From positions 1-45,787 of the forward strand of contig CAMOWU010000015.1 of the NCBI GenBank assembly GCA_946628545.1: a stretch of 45,787 nucleotides of DNA, read 5' to 3'. This document shows, piece after piece, positions 1 through 8,000 of the stretch. A program made the position numbers and the translations under genes. Origin of the DNA: an uncultured Bacteroides sp. Lineage in GTDB: Bacteria > Bacteroidota > Bacteroidia > Bacteroidales > Bacteroidaceae. The notes beneath the pieces are model-generated. The model searched no databases and had not been told where the DNA came from. It worked only from the letters and a program-made list of their open reading frames with translations. The stretch's first letter is position 1. Each line of letters opens with the position of its first letter.

Positions 1-156
1 TTGCTGGCTATAAAGCATGTTCAGAATGGGGATTCGTGTTTAGCGGACAGTAATAGTTTTTTATAGATACTGAATTGAGTTATTCTTGAAAAAGAAGCTG
101 TTGCTAATGTTGCTCAAATAGTCATAGTTAACAAAAAAAGACATGATCAATCGCTA

Positions 157-473
157 TAAAAGACCCCGAAATAGCATGAAACAATTGGATACAGAAAAAG
201 CGTGAGCCTTTGTTTTTGATTCATCTACCATCAGGCTCTGGAAAAACCTCTGCAAAAATGAAAAAGAAACATTGTACCTCACGCTGTCGGATATATAAAC
301 AGCGTGAGGTACACACTGCAGCACATACCAACAGATGAGCGTCTTTGTGGTCTTCATCCCTTTGCAAAATTTTCCAGATTTTGATGGTAAGGACGAAAGC
401 AAAAAAACGCTTTCCTGGTCATTTCGGATAAGAATGGCAAAAGCCACACCGCCCGAAAGACATTGCAAAGATA
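157..473 (-). repeat. Leader-like dispersed repeat, copy 1
   Basis: This non-coding stretch is a diverged copy of the DNA upstream of the retroelement target gene (about 42104-42425). Shared blocks include GACCCCGAAATAGC, GGATACAGAAAAAGCG, CCTTTGTTTTTGATTCA and CCAACAGATGAGCGTCTTTG. A 14-bp perfect inverted repeat (274-287 with 299-312, 11-nt loop) is conserved, as 11 bp, in the other copy. A minus-strand promoter lies at its right end, so the element could be transcribed leftwards as a roughly 300-nt leader or small RNA. In this copy no clear gene follows on the minus strand before the window edge; only a 27-codon open stretch starts near 144. The rest of 1-840 holds nothing else I recognise. 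Confidence 0.7.
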
Positions 474-497
474 ACAACAATAAAGAACAACTCCAAA
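466..497 (-). promoter_or_regulatory. Bacteroidetes-type promoter reading into leader copy 1
   Basis: On the minus strand TTTG (497-494) is followed after exactly 20 nt by TATCTTTG (473-466), a full match to the TTTG / TAnnTTTG consensus. It would start transcription leftwards through the repeat. Copy 2 keeps the -7 box at the matching place (42418-42425) but has no clear -33 box. Confidence 0.6.
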
Positions 498-717
498 TAA
501 TTTGCGGCACAATTTTGGCCGAACGGAGATTGTCCGTGGATGACCACAGCGTGAAACGAACATAAAGGCCATCACCGAACGACGATTATTGTGAGGAAAA
601 TCTTACCTTTCCTCTAAAGAGAATATACAGTACGGAGAGAAAAAAGTGGCAAGATAATTGCCAATGCAAAAACTATTTCGACGTGAAAGTGCTTTTTACA
701 AAAAAAATGCATTGAAA

Positions 718-750
718 TTTGGTTTTTATCAATCAAAAAGACTATCTTTG
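718..750 (+). promoter_or_regulatory. Promoter of the 842-1600 gene
   Basis: TTTG at 718-721 and TATCTTTG at 743-750 are separated by 21 nt, matching the Bacteroidetes sigma-ABfr consensus. The predicted start leaves an 80-90 nt leader before the ATG at 842. Confidence 0.6.
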
Positions 751-841
751 CCATATCAATGTAAATTGTAGGTTTTTCCCAAGAGGAATATAAATCAGAA
801 AACACAGACAAACGACTATCAAATCCTAAAATACAACGCTT

Positions 842-1600
842 ATGAAGAAACTTTACCTCGTGGCAACCATGGCATTTGTCAGCCTCTTTGCCAATGCACA
901 GCAAAAACTCACGCTCAGTACAGGAGCAGGTACAGACCTACAGAAATACTCCGGTCAGGTGTGCGACATTACCACCCACCGTGTGGTCTTCACGGGTTGG
1001 AACACCATCTCACTCCCCTTCTCACTCACCGAGGAAGAACTCAATGAGGCCTTCGGCGCTGACTGCCGTCTGGAGAAACTCGTCGGTGTGGAAAAGGCCG
1101 GTGGCGAACTGGTGCTCAACTTCCAGGACTGCAAAGCCCATGGACTGCAAGCCAACACACCCTATATCCTCCACTTCACAGGTGCCACCAGTTCCAAGAA
1201 AATAGCCAAGAGGGCTATGGTGGAAGTGGGACTGTCTGAACTCTCCTACATGATTGACGGCACAGTGGTGACCATGCAGGGACTGCCCAAACAGACCGAC
1301 GCCAAGGGACTCTATGGCGTTCTCGCCAAGGACAATGCCGAGGCTCAGTTCGTCAATGTGGGCGATGTGGCCAACGGATTCCATGCCACTCGTTGCTGCA
1401 TCAGCATCTCTGGCAACAAGACTCCCGCTCTCAGGACCAACCATATCGCAGCAGGCGAGGTGACCAGCATCAACGCTGTGGCCAAGGCCAGCGAAAAGGT
1501 GGATGTGTATAATGTGTCGGGCATCAAGGTAGCCGACAACATCAATGGCCTCCAGCCAGGCATCTACATCGTCAAAGGCCGCAAAGTACTCGTGAAATAA
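842..1600 (+). CDS. Secreted protein with C-terminal sorting tail, function unknown
   Basis: This 252-residue protein starts with a clear signal peptide (MKKLYLVATMAFVSLFANA, cleavage after ANA). I do not recognise the central region; it is rich in short beta-like segments (GWNTISLPFSL, NTPYILHF), resembling the secreted 'clean-up' beta-sandwich proteins common in Prevotella. The last 33 residues (VYNVSGIKV ... GIYIVKGRKVLVK) are the short C-terminal tail typical of type IX secretion cargo in Prevotella, with related tails on the proteins at 20064 and 21710. It is a single-gene unit with its own promoter at 718-750 and a strong terminator at 1624-1662. Function is not assigned; surface location is inferred from signal and tail. 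Confidence 0.8.
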   Translation: MKKLYLVATMAFVSLFANAQQKLTLSTGAGTDLQKYSGQVCDITTHRVVFTGWNTISLPFSLTEEELNEAFGADCRLEKLVGVEKAGGELVLNFQDCKAHGLQANTPYILHFTGATSSKKIAKRAMVEVGLSELSYMIDGTVVTMQGLPKQTDAKGLYGVLAKDNAEAQFVNVGDVANGFHATRCCISISGNKTPALRTNHIAAGEVTSINAVAKASEKVDVYNVSGIKVADNINGLQPGIYIVKGRKVLVK

Positions 1601-1623
1601 TTCCTGTACGAACAATCAGCAAA

Positions 1624-1662
1624 CAGCGTGTGGAAATAGCCATTTCCACACGCTGCTTTTTT
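1624..1662 (+). terminator. Rho-independent terminator
   Basis: A 14-bp perfect stem (1624-1637 with 1642-1655) closes a 4-nt loop and is followed by six T residues (1657-1662). It ends the 842-1600 transcript. Confidence 0.85.
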
Positions 1663-1694
1663 GCAATTATCGCCATTGACGACTTACGAAGAAA

Positions 1695-2219
1695 CTATTT
1701 CACCTTCCACACATTGAGGGTGATGCCCTCGCCTTGTCCCCAGACGGGAGCGCAGAGGAAGAGAGCGTTGTTGAGCCATGCGTACTTGCTGTCTTCAGGT
1801 GCCTCGAACTTGGGAGCCGCCTTGAAGTAGAACGACGGATTGCCTTTTTCGTCTGTTCCGTTATTGATGATGCCGTAGTTGCGGATATGGATATACACAC
1901 CATCATCAGTCTTGATGCTGTAGATGGCTTCAAGTTCTGTGCGGTTGCCTTTGGCCAGCTGCCAGTCTGCGCCGCCTTCGAGAATAGTACCTTTCAACAG
2001 CGGTCCTTCGAATGTTCCCCCAGTGATGGGAATGACTGTGCGTCTGCCCTTTGGAGTCTCCCCCAACGAATAGGCTGCTCCCAACTTCACCTTGAGCTGC
2101 ATCACGAACTCCGTTTCGGGACCTGGAATCGACTGCTGAGGAGTATCAACTGACTGTTGTCCATGCATGGATGTGCCAACCATGAAAGCCATGCACATCA
2201 ACAAAAAGAGTTTTTTCAT
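1695..2219 (-). CDS. DUF3237-like secreted protein
   Basis: A 174-residue protein with a signal peptide (MKKLFLLMCMAFMVGTSMHG then QQS). The rest fits the DUF3237 beta-barrel family: a start like EFVMQLKVKLGAAYSLGETPKG, then GRRTVIPITGGTFEGPLLKGTI, GGADWQL and an end with NNALFLCAPVW. Family members are about 150-170 residues, so this is full length. No enzymatic role is established for the family. It faces the terminator of the previous gene convergently; two palindromic repeats lie just upstream of its start. Confidence 0.75.
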   Translation of the reverse strand: MKKLFLLMCMAFMVGTSMHGQQSVDTPQQSIPGPETEFVMQLKVKLGAAYSLGETPKGRRTVIPITGGTFEGPLLKGTILEGGADWQLAKGNRTELEAIYSIKTDDGVYIHIRNYGIINNGTDEKGNPSFYFKAAPKFEAPEDSKYAWLNNALFLCAPVWGQGEGITLNVWKVK

Positions 2220-2273
2220 ATAAATTTCCTAAAAAAATGTTTCTTTAACAATAAGCTTAGCGTCATGTAGGAA

Positions 2274-2319
2274 GTACGGCATTCCTGCCGTACAAAAACG
2301 TTCGGCAGGAATGCCGAAC
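2274..2319. repeat. Pair of GGCA-type palindromic repeats, head to head
   Basis: Two 20-bp hairpins with 8-bp stems and 4-nt loops: GTACGGCA/TGCCGTAC (2274-2293) and GTTCGGCA/TGCCGAAC (2300-2319). The second is the first in reverse orientation: loops TTCC and GGAA, outer flanks AGGA and TCCT. The pair could fold as one long cruciform. Further copies are at 4164-4183 and 42685-42704, with paired base changes in the stem. Confidence 0.75.
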
Positions 2320-2407
2320 CTCCTATTTTGCACAGAGATAGGATAAGGAAAAATGCCGCCACTTCACCGTGACGACATATAATAGAGGGAATAGACTTGG
2401 ATATAGT

Positions 2408-4018
2408 TCATTCCCACTCGATGGTTGCTGGTGGCTTGGAACTGATGTCGTAGCAAACGCGGTTGACCCCACGGACGTTGCGGATGATCTGGTTGCTGAC
2501 CTCTGCCAGGAAGTCGAAAGGCAGTTTGGCCCAGTCGGCGGTCATGGCATCGGTGGAGGTGACTGCACGCAGTGCCACGGGATGTTCATAAGTGCGTTCA
2601 TCGCCCATCACACCCACACTCTTCACTTTGGAGAGAAGGATGACACCGGCTTGCCAGATCTGATCGTAGAGCGACACCTCGATCTCACCGTCCTTCATGT
2701 CGGCTGGCACACCTGCTGCCAACACCTTGCGGGCTTCCTCGCCCGACAGACGCACCTTCCAGTTGCGCAACCCACGAATGAAGATGTCGTCGGCATCTTG
2801 CAACACACGCACCTTCTCTGGGGTGATGTCGCCAAGGATGCGGACAGCCAGTCCAGGTCCAGGGAAAGGATGACGGGTGATGAGGTGCTCTGGCATCTGC
2901 AACTGACGTCCCACACGGCGCACCTCGTCCTTGAACAACCATTTGAGCGGTTCACAAATCTTCAGACCCATCTTCTCAGGCAGTCCACCTACGTTGTGGT
3001 GCGACTTGATGACCTTTCCTGTGATGTTGAGCGACTCGATGCGGTCGGGATAGATGGTGCCCTGCGCCAACCACTTGGCACCGTCGATCTTCTTGGCCTC
3101 GGCCTCGAAGACATCGATGAAACCAGCACCGATTATCTTGCGCTTGGCCTCGGGTTCGGTCACGCCTGCCAACTCGCTATAGAACTTCTGCGAGGCATCC
3201 ACGCCCACCACATTCAGCCCCAGGCACTCGTAGTCGCGCAACACGTCGGTGAACTCGTTCTTGCGGAGCAGTCCGTTGTTGACGAAGATGCAAGTGAGGT
3301 TGTTGCCGATGGCACGGTGGAGGAGCATGGCGGCAACAGAGGAATCAACACCGCCGGAGAGTCCGAGGATGACCTTGTCGTTGCCCAACTGCTGACGCAA
3401 TTCATTCACCGTCTGCTCCACAAACGACGCTGGCGACCAGTCCTGCTTGCCTCCGCAGATATCGACCACGAAGTTGCGCAGCAGCTGAGTGCCATCCACG
3501 GAATGGAAGACCTCGGGATGGTACTGCACACCCCATATCCGCTCGTTGTTGGCGGCATAGGCGGCATACTTCACCGTAGCCGTAGAAGCAATGCAGCGGA
3601 AACCTTCTGGCAGACGGGTGATGGTGTCGCCATGCGACATCCACACCTGGCTCTTGTCAGAGAAGCCCTTGAGCAACGGGTTGCCCTCCTCCATGAACTC
3701 GAGGTTGGCGCGTCCGTACTCACGTGTGCCCTCTGGTTCCACCTTGCCTCCGAAGGTATGAGCCATCAACTGAGCCCCATAGCAGATGCCAAGGATGGGA
3801 TATCGACCTCGGATCTGAGAGAAATCGAGTTGGAAAGCGCGTTCCTCATAGACACTGTAGGGCGATCCCGAAAGAATGACACCGATGATGTCGGGGTCGT
3901 CCTTGGGAAACTTGTCGTAGGGCATGATTTCGCAGAAGGTGTTGAGTTCGCGCACTCGGCGACCAATCAACTGCGTGGTCTGCGAACCAAAGTCAAGAAT
4001 GATGATTTTCTGTTGCAT
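2408..4018 (-). CDS. guaA: GMP synthase (glutamine-hydrolysing)
   Basis: 536 residues, cytoplasmic, last step of GMP synthesis: XMP + ATP + glutamine to GMP. The N-terminal class I amidotransferase domain has the nucleophile in LGICYGAQ (Cys79) and the HPE of the triad (His167, Glu169). The ATP-pyrophosphatase domain has the P-loop SGGVDSS at 221-227, and the C-terminal dimerisation domain ends in KPPATIEWE, the usual GuaA end. Start chosen at [13 protein letters not shown], the family N-terminus. It is slightly longer than typical (about 510-525). A -7 box (CAAAATTA on the plus strand, 4096-4103) suggests its own promoter. No frameshift or missing key residue seen. Confidence 0.97.
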   Translation of the reverse strand: MQQKIIILDFGSQTTQLIGRRVRELNTFCEIMPYDKFPKDDPDIIGVILSGSPYSVYEERAFQLDFSQIRGRYPILGICYGAQLMAHTFGGKVEPEGTREYGRANLEFMEEGNPLLKGFSDKSQVWMSHGDTITRLPEGFRCIASTATVKYAAYAANNERIWGVQYHPEVFHSVDGTQLLRNFVVDICGGKQDWSPASFVEQTVNELRQQLGNDKVILGLSGGVDSSVAAMLLHRAIGNNLTCIFVNNGLLRKNEFTDVLRDYECLGLNVVGVDASQKFYSELAGVTEPEAKRKIIGAGFIDVFEAEAKKIDGAKWLAQGTIYPDRIESLNITGKVIKSHHNVGGLPEKMGLKICEPLKWLFKDEVRRVGRQLQMPEHLITRHPFPGPGLAVRILGDITPEKVRVLQDADDIFIRGLRNWKVRLSGEEARKVLAAGVPADMKDGEIEVSLYDQIWQAGVILLSKVKSVGVMGDERTYEHPVALRAVTSTDAMTADWAKLPFDFLAEVSNQIIRNVRGVNRVCYDISSKPPATIEWE

Positions 4019-4095
4019 CGTGTATTTGTGCTATAAAATGTGCTGAAAAATTTCTTTTTGGTGGTCACGCTGGATTGTATCCGTGAAAATCGGTG

Positions 4096-4103
4096 CAAAA
4101 TTA
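4096..4103 (-). promoter_or_regulatory. Probable guaA -7 box
   Basis: On the minus strand this reads TAATTTTG, a match to TAnnTTTG, 78 nt upstream of the guaA start. No clear TTTG was found at the -33 spacing, so only the -7 element is supported. Confidence 0.4.
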
Positions 4104-4163
4104 CCACTTTTTCATGAGTTATCAGCATCTTGGTGGCAGAAAATTGGCAACTATTAATAGGAG

Positions 4164-4183
4164 GTGCGGCATTTCTGCCGCAC
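4164..4183. repeat. GGCA-type palindromic repeat
   Basis: Hairpin GTGCGGCA/TGCCGCAC with loop TTTC, preceded by TAGGAG, the same flank as the copy at 2274. The third stem pair is G-C here, against A-T and T-A in the other copies. Confidence 0.7.
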
Positions 4184-4295
4184 GCGTAAGCATTTTAGGC
4201 GAAGCCAATGGTCAAAAATGCGATTAAGCGAGGGCAGAGTCGAACTATGCATAAATATTATGATGAACAGTGGTGCTGTCATTGCCGCAAGGTCA

Positions 4296-5060
4296 CTACC
4301 CTCTTCTCCTGAACTCAGCGCAAACGATGGCGGTGGCGATGGCCACATTGAGCGATTCGGTGGTGGTGGCTCCCTCGGGATAATTGGGAATGGTGAGGCG
4401 GTGGCTCACATGGGCCGCCACTGCTTGGCTGATGCCATTTCCCTCATTGCCCATGATGATGAGGCCCGTGGAAGAGAGATCGGAGTGATAGATATTCTGT
4501 CCGTTGAGGAAAGTGCCATAGACGGGGGTGGAGGCTGGGAGGCTGGCAAGCAAGGCTGGGAGATCGACATAGTGGACACGAACTCTGGTGAGTCCGCCCA
4601 TGGTGGCTTGAACCACCTTGGGATTATAGACATCGGCTGTAGCCTTGCTGCAGAAGATGTCGGTGATGCCGAACCAGTCGGCCAGACGGATGATGGTGCC
4701 GAGATTGCCGGGATTCTGCACGTCGTCGAGGGCCAGACACAGATGGGTGGTGATGGCCTGCACTGGATCGACCTCGTAGCGGGGCTGCTCGAAGATGGCA
4801 ATCACATCCTGAGGTGTCTCCAGCGAACTGACGCGCTTGAGTTCTTCGGGGGTGACAATATCGGGTTGCACATTCAACCGGCGCAACAGGCCGGAGTTGT
4901 CGGTGGCCCACTGCTGGGTGGAGGCAAGATAATGGCAATGGAATGTGGGGAGCAGTTCGCTGAGCAACCTCGGACCTTCTGCCACAAAAACGCGCTCCTC
5001 GGTCCTGTTCTTCTTCAGCGAGAGCGAACGGATGTATTTGATTTTGTTCTTGCTGAGCAT
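4296..5060 (-). CDS. TrmH/SpoU-family RNA 2'-O-methyltransferase
   Basis: 254 residues from ATG at 5060 (MLSKNKIKYIRSLSLKKNR). An upstream in-frame extension to 5147 exists but encodes only a tandem nonamer repeat, so I reject it. The protein has the N-terminal substrate-binding region (EERVFVAEGPRLLSEL, like the SpoU substrate-binding domain) and all three SPOUT motifs: NPGNLGTIIR, MGNEGNGIS and TTESLNVAIA. It should transfer a methyl group from SAM to a ribose in rRNA or tRNA; the exact nucleotide cannot be read from sequence. It follows two tRNA genes on the same strand. Confidence 0.88.
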   Translation of the reverse strand: MLSKNKIKYIRSLSLKKNRTEERVFVAEGPRLLSELLPTFHCHYLASTQQWATDNSGLLRRLNVQPDIVTPEELKRVSSLETPQDVIAIFEQPRYEVDPVQAITTHLCLALDDVQNPGNLGTIIRLADWFGITDIFCSKATADVYNPKVVQATMGGLTRVRVHYVDLPALLASLPASTPVYGTFLNGQNIYHSDLSSTGLIIMGNEGNGISQAVAAHVSHRLTIPNYPEGATTTESLNVAIATAIVCAEFRRRG

Positions 5061-5089
5061 AGATTCTTGCTTATCATTGAGGTCTTGAT

Positions 5090-5143
5090 TCCTTAGAGTC
5101 CTTAAAGTCCTTAGATTCCCTAAAATCCTTAGAGTCCTTAAAA
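5090..5143. repeat. Nonamer tandem array (TCCTTAGAG type)
   Basis: Six 9-bp units in a row, all variants of TCCTTAGAG / TCCTTAAAG, lie between the methylase start and tRNA-Glu. Because 9 is a multiple of 3, the array stays open in frame (a Leu-Arg-Thr repeat on the minus strand) and produces a false N-terminal extension of the methylase. The period matches the unrelated-sequence arrays around RNase Z (30238, 31274). Confidence 0.8.
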
Positions 5144-5178
5144 CCAAAAAAAGGAACCTTCAACTGAAGATTCCTTTT

Positions 5179-5253
5179 TGGTAGCGCCTACGAGAATCGA
5201 ACTCGTGTTCCATGCGTGAGAGGCATGTGTCCTAGCCGCTAGACGAAAGCGCC
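5179..5253 (-). tRNA. tRNA-Glu (CTC)
   Basis: Folds as a full cloverleaf on the minus strand. The acceptor stem has a G-U at the first pair and a U-G at the sixth, the D-arm is intact, the anticodon stem CATGC/GCATG holds loop CTCTCAC (anticodon CTC), and the T-arm is ACGAG/CTCGT. Discriminator A is followed by an encoded CCA (5181-5179). It is the second gene after the promoter at 5458-5489, 21 nt after tRNA-Ser. Confidence 0.9.
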
Positions 5254-5274
5254 TTGTTGCTGACGGAACCCTTG

Positions 5275-5361
5275 CGGAAGAAGGGGGATTCGAACCCCCG
5301 GTACGGTTACCCGTACGGCAGTTTAGCAAACTGCTGGTTTCAGCCACTCACCCATCCTTCC
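5275..5361 (-). tRNA. tRNA-Ser (GCT)
   Basis: Class II tRNA on the minus strand: acceptor GGAAGGA/TTCTTCC, anticodon loop TTGCTAA (anticodon GCT), a long variable arm built on CGTACGG/CCGTACC, T-stem GGGGG/CCCCC, discriminator G. CCA is not encoded, unlike the neighbouring tRNA-Glu. Confidence 0.92.
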
Positions 5362-5457
5362 TGGACTTGTCCTGAATTTTGACAGCGCATGTGGATTTCT
5401 CCCCACATTTGGAAATGTTTGCCAAGATTTCCAGCACTCTTTCCGTCAAATGCGATG

Positions 5458-5489
5458 CAAAGTTACAACGTTTATTTCATTCCACCAAA
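5458..5489 (-). promoter_or_regulatory. Promoter of the tRNA pair
   Basis: Minus-strand TTTG (5489-5486), 20-nt spacer, TAACTTTG (5465-5458): a full consensus promoter. It lies about 100 nt upstream of tRNA-Ser and probably drives both tRNAs and perhaps the methylase. Confidence 0.65.
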
Positions 5490-5505
5490 CTTTTGCGTCA
5501 TTTTT

Positions 5506-6570
5506 TTAGTTTCCTGAGAAAAATTTTATTCGCTGCTCTTCCGACAATTTGCATACGAGAAGCGTATCTTCGTGTTCTGCAATGATATAGCCATCGAGAC
5601 CCTGTACCACGACTTTTTTCTCGCCAATGGTGTGAATGATGCAATTTCTGGTTTCATAGACATCTATGTCGGGGCCGATGAGGGCATTGTTGGCCTTGTC
5701 AAGATGGCTCAGTTTGTGCAGCGCGCCCCATGTGCCGACATCACTCCAACCGAAATCGGCGGGATAGACAAAGATTTCGTCTGCCTTCTCCAGAATGGCG
5801 TAATCCACGGAGATGTTCTCGCAGTCGGGATAGACTTTGTTGATGAGTTCCTGCTCGCGCTCGGTACCATAATAAGGCAACAGGTCTTCAAACACCTTCG
5901 ACAAGGCGGGCTGATAGACCCTGAGAGCGTTGACGATGGTTCTGACGCTCCAAATGAAAAGACCGGAGTTCCAGAAAAAGTTCTCGTTCTGGATGTATCG
6001 CTTGGCGGTCTCGAGATCAGGCTTCTCCTTGAACTGATCGACGCGGAAGATGTTCTTGTTGCGAGGTGAAGAGTAAGAAAGGTCGGCTTGGATGTAGCCA
6101 TAGCCCGTCTCCGGACGGTTGGGCTTCATACCAAGGGTCACGATGGAGTCGGACTCCTCAGTGAAACTGAGTGCCGAGGCCACGACCTGTTGAAAATGCT
6201 GGGTGTTGAGGATGATGTGGTCGCTCGGGGCCACCACGATATTGGCGTCGGGACACTTCGACTTGATTCTCCAACTGACGTAGGCGATGCAAGGGGCTGT
6301 GTTGCGCCTGCAGGGCTCAAGCAGGATGTTGCCGCGAGGCACCTCTGGCAACTGGCGCTCCACAATCTGCGCATAAGCGGCGGAAGTGACCACCCATACG
6401 TTTTCGGGACTGCACAGGTCCTTGAATCTGTCGTAGGTCATCTGGATGAAAGTGCGACCACACCCCAGTATGTCAATGAACTGCTTGGGTGTGTCAGTAG
6501 TACTCATGGGCCAAAACCTACTACCTACCCCACCTGCCATAATCACTACATGAACATTGTTCTTAAACAT
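5506..6570 (-). CDS. manC: Mannose-1-phosphate guanylyltransferase
   Basis: 354 residues. The N-terminal nucleotide-binding signature is MAGGVGSRFWPMS followed by TPKQFIDILG, and the sugar-phosphate region YPADFGWSDVGTWGAL is typical of GDP-mannose pyrophosphorylase. It makes GDP-mannose from GTP and mannose-1-phosphate for glycan and capsule synthesis, and GDP-fucose downstream. The length fits the single-domain form; the C-terminal phosphomannose isomerase domain of bifunctional enzymes is absent. Transcribed away from the DUF5020 gene from a shared promoter region. No other sugar-nucleotide gene is adjacent. Confidence 0.92.
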   Translation of the reverse strand: MFKNNVHVVIMAGGVGSRFWPMSTTDTPKQFIDILGCGRTFIQMTYDRFKDLCSPENVWVVTSAAYAQIVERQLPEVPRGNILLEPCRRNTAPCIAYVSWRIKSKCPDANIVVAPSDHIILNTQHFQQVVASALSFTEESDSIVTLGMKPNRPETGYGYIQADLSYSSPRNKNIFRVDQFKEKPDLETAKRYIQNENFFWNSGLFIWSVRTIVNALRVYQPALSKVFEDLLPYYGTEREQELINKVYPDCENISVDYAILEKADEIFVYPADFGWSDVGTWGALHKLSHLDKANNALIGPDIDVYETRNCIIHTIGEKKVVVQGLDGYIIAEHEDTLLVCKLSEEQRIKFFSGN

Positions 6571-6594
6571 CTTTTCAACAGTTTTTCTATTTTT

Positions 6595-6632
6595 TTTGCA
6601 AAAGTATAAAATAAAGATAATATATTTGCAAC
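6595..6632. promoter_or_regulatory. Overlapping divergent promoters, manC and DUF5020 gene
   Basis: The plus strand carries TTTG at 6595-6598 and TATATTTG at 6621-6628. The minus strand carries a TACTTTTG box at 6606-6599 with a weaker upstream element near 6629-6632. The two sets interleave, so polymerase binding for one direction should exclude the other. Spacers are about 22 nt, slightly long. Confidence 0.45.
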
Positions 6633-6671
6633 AACAACAGATTTTTTAACCATTAAACAAAGTAATATAAG

Positions 6672-7379
6672 ATGAAAAAAATCTTTCTTTCAGCCTTCAT
6701 GGCTTTAGTGTGGATGGCCGCCGGTGCCCAGAACGTACAGTTGCACTACGACTTCGGTCGTTTGCTTTATCCCGACCAGGAAGGTGGCCGGCAGAGTGTG
6801 ACCATGACCGTCGAACAGTTCAAGGCCGACCAATGGGGATCGTGGTACTACTTCGTAGATGTGGATTTCAGCCGTAAGTTCACCGAAGGCGCCTACACCG
6901 AAATCTCACGCGAGTTCAATCTGGGCAAACAGTCGCCTTTCGCTGCTCATATCGAATACGACGGAGGACTCAACCGGTTCGGGAGTTTCCAGCAGGCCGC
7001 TTTGATTGGTGGAGCCTGGAACGGACACAACGCTGACTTCTCAACCACCTACTCCGTACAGCTGATGTACAAGCACTTCTTCAAGAGCTACGACAACACC
7101 AGGGCATACGCCAGTGTGCAGCTGACTGGTGTCTGGGGCACCACTTTCGCCAACAAGGCACTGACCTTCTCTGGTTTCATCGACCTCTGGAGAGGAGAGA
7201 ACGCTTTCGGACATGGACAGCTTGTGCTGCTCACCGAACCACAGCTCTGGTACAACTTCAAGAACCAGCACCTGAGCATCGGAACAGAGGTGGAAATCAG
7301 CAACAACTTTATCTACAACACCTACAACGACGATTCATTCTTTATCAACCCCACTCTCGCACTGAAATGGGCGTTCTAA
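6672..7379 (+). CDS. DUF5020-family outer-membrane beta-barrel protein
   Basis: 235 residues with a signal peptide (MKKIFLSAFMALVWMAAGAQ). The mature part begins NVQLHYDFGRLLYP, has alternating beta strands throughout, and ends with an aromatic residue (LALKWAF), as barrel proteins do. It fits the Bacteroidales DUF5020 family, which resembles nucleoside-channel (Tsx-like) barrels; the substrate is unknown. Followed by hairpins at 7392-7409 and 7429-7462. Divergent from manC. Confidence 0.8.
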   Translation: MKKIFLSAFMALVWMAAGAQNVQLHYDFGRLLYPDQEGGRQSVTMTVEQFKADQWGSWYYFVDVDFSRKFTEGAYTEISREFNLGKQSPFAAHIEYDGGLNRFGSFQQAALIGGAWNGHNADFSTTYSVQLMYKHFFKSYDNTRAYASVQLTGVWGTTFANKALTFSGFIDLWRGENAFGHGQLVLLTEPQLWYNFKNQHLSIGTEVEISNNFIYNTYNDDSFFINPTLALKWAF

Positions 7380-7428
7380 GAAAGGATGGATGCAGGGACT
7401 ACTCCCTGCCAAAGCATATTTGAAACGA

Positions 7429-7462
7429 CAAGGCCATCGTACACCGCTGCACGATGGCCTTG
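7429..7462 (+). terminator. Hairpin downstream of the DUF5020 gene
   Basis: Perfect 12-bp stem (7429-7440 with 7451-7462, 10-nt loop), preceded by a 7-bp GCAGGGA/TCCCTGC hairpin at 7392-7409. There is no T-run directly after it, so termination is likely but not certain. The rest of 7463-8000 is AT-rich and I see no gene in it; a 69-codon open stretch at 7662 has no coding character. Confidence 0.55.
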
Positions 7463-7898
7463 CCGTATGCTGATCTTATATATCCCCAGCGAGCGCACTG
7501 GGCTTAATGATGATGCCACTTACAGCCACACAAAAAAACAAAAAGGACCACTCTCACGAGCAATCCTTTTTCAAATTAAATTTTATTACTATGAAAAACA
7601 CATTTATAACGTCCGTGATTGTTGCATCAACCACGATGCAAAATTATACGAAATAAATTGATTGGCAAAATGTTTTTTGGGAAAAAAACTCTTTTTCCCC
7701 TCCAAAAAGCAAAAACACGACATAATCAACAGACAAGTTAACCAATTGACAAACCACAAGCACGATATAATACTTTTGAAAACCATAAATGATACATTTG
7801 AGCAAGCTATTGGGAAAATAAGACAAAAGCCACGCATTCTTGAAGACGTCTTTCAATCAGGAAAAAATTAAAATTGAAATCTTAATAAAATTGAAAAA

Positions 7899-7930
7899 CT
7901 TGGGAAAATGCTTTTTTTTTACTAACTTTG
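7899..7930 (+). promoter_or_regulatory. Promoter of the GT5 / DUF4270 gene pair
   Basis: CTTG at 7899-7902, 20-nt spacer, TAACTTTG at 7923-7930, about 70 nt before the ATG at 8001. Confidence 0.55.
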
Positions 7931-8000
7931 CAGAAAATATGCTCGATATGAGCTCATAGGGGTTTTCTATATACCCTAACACAGCAAGAATCAACAAACA

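Noticed and set aside
154..510. 118-codon minus-strand open frame across leader copy 1
   Set aside because: The corresponding frame is not kept in copy 2, while the stem-loop and promoter are; it looks like RNA or regulatory DNA.
2369..4036. Long plus-strand open frame opposite guaA
   Set aside because: It is the shadow of guaA; the minus strand has all GMP synthase motifs.
5061..5147. N-terminal extension of the RNA methylase
   Set aside because: It only translates the nonamer array; the family N-terminus starts at MLSKNK (5060).
7662..7871. Small gene in the 7.4-8.0 kb gap
   Set aside because: AT-rich, no start context or family likeness, unlike neighbouring codon use.
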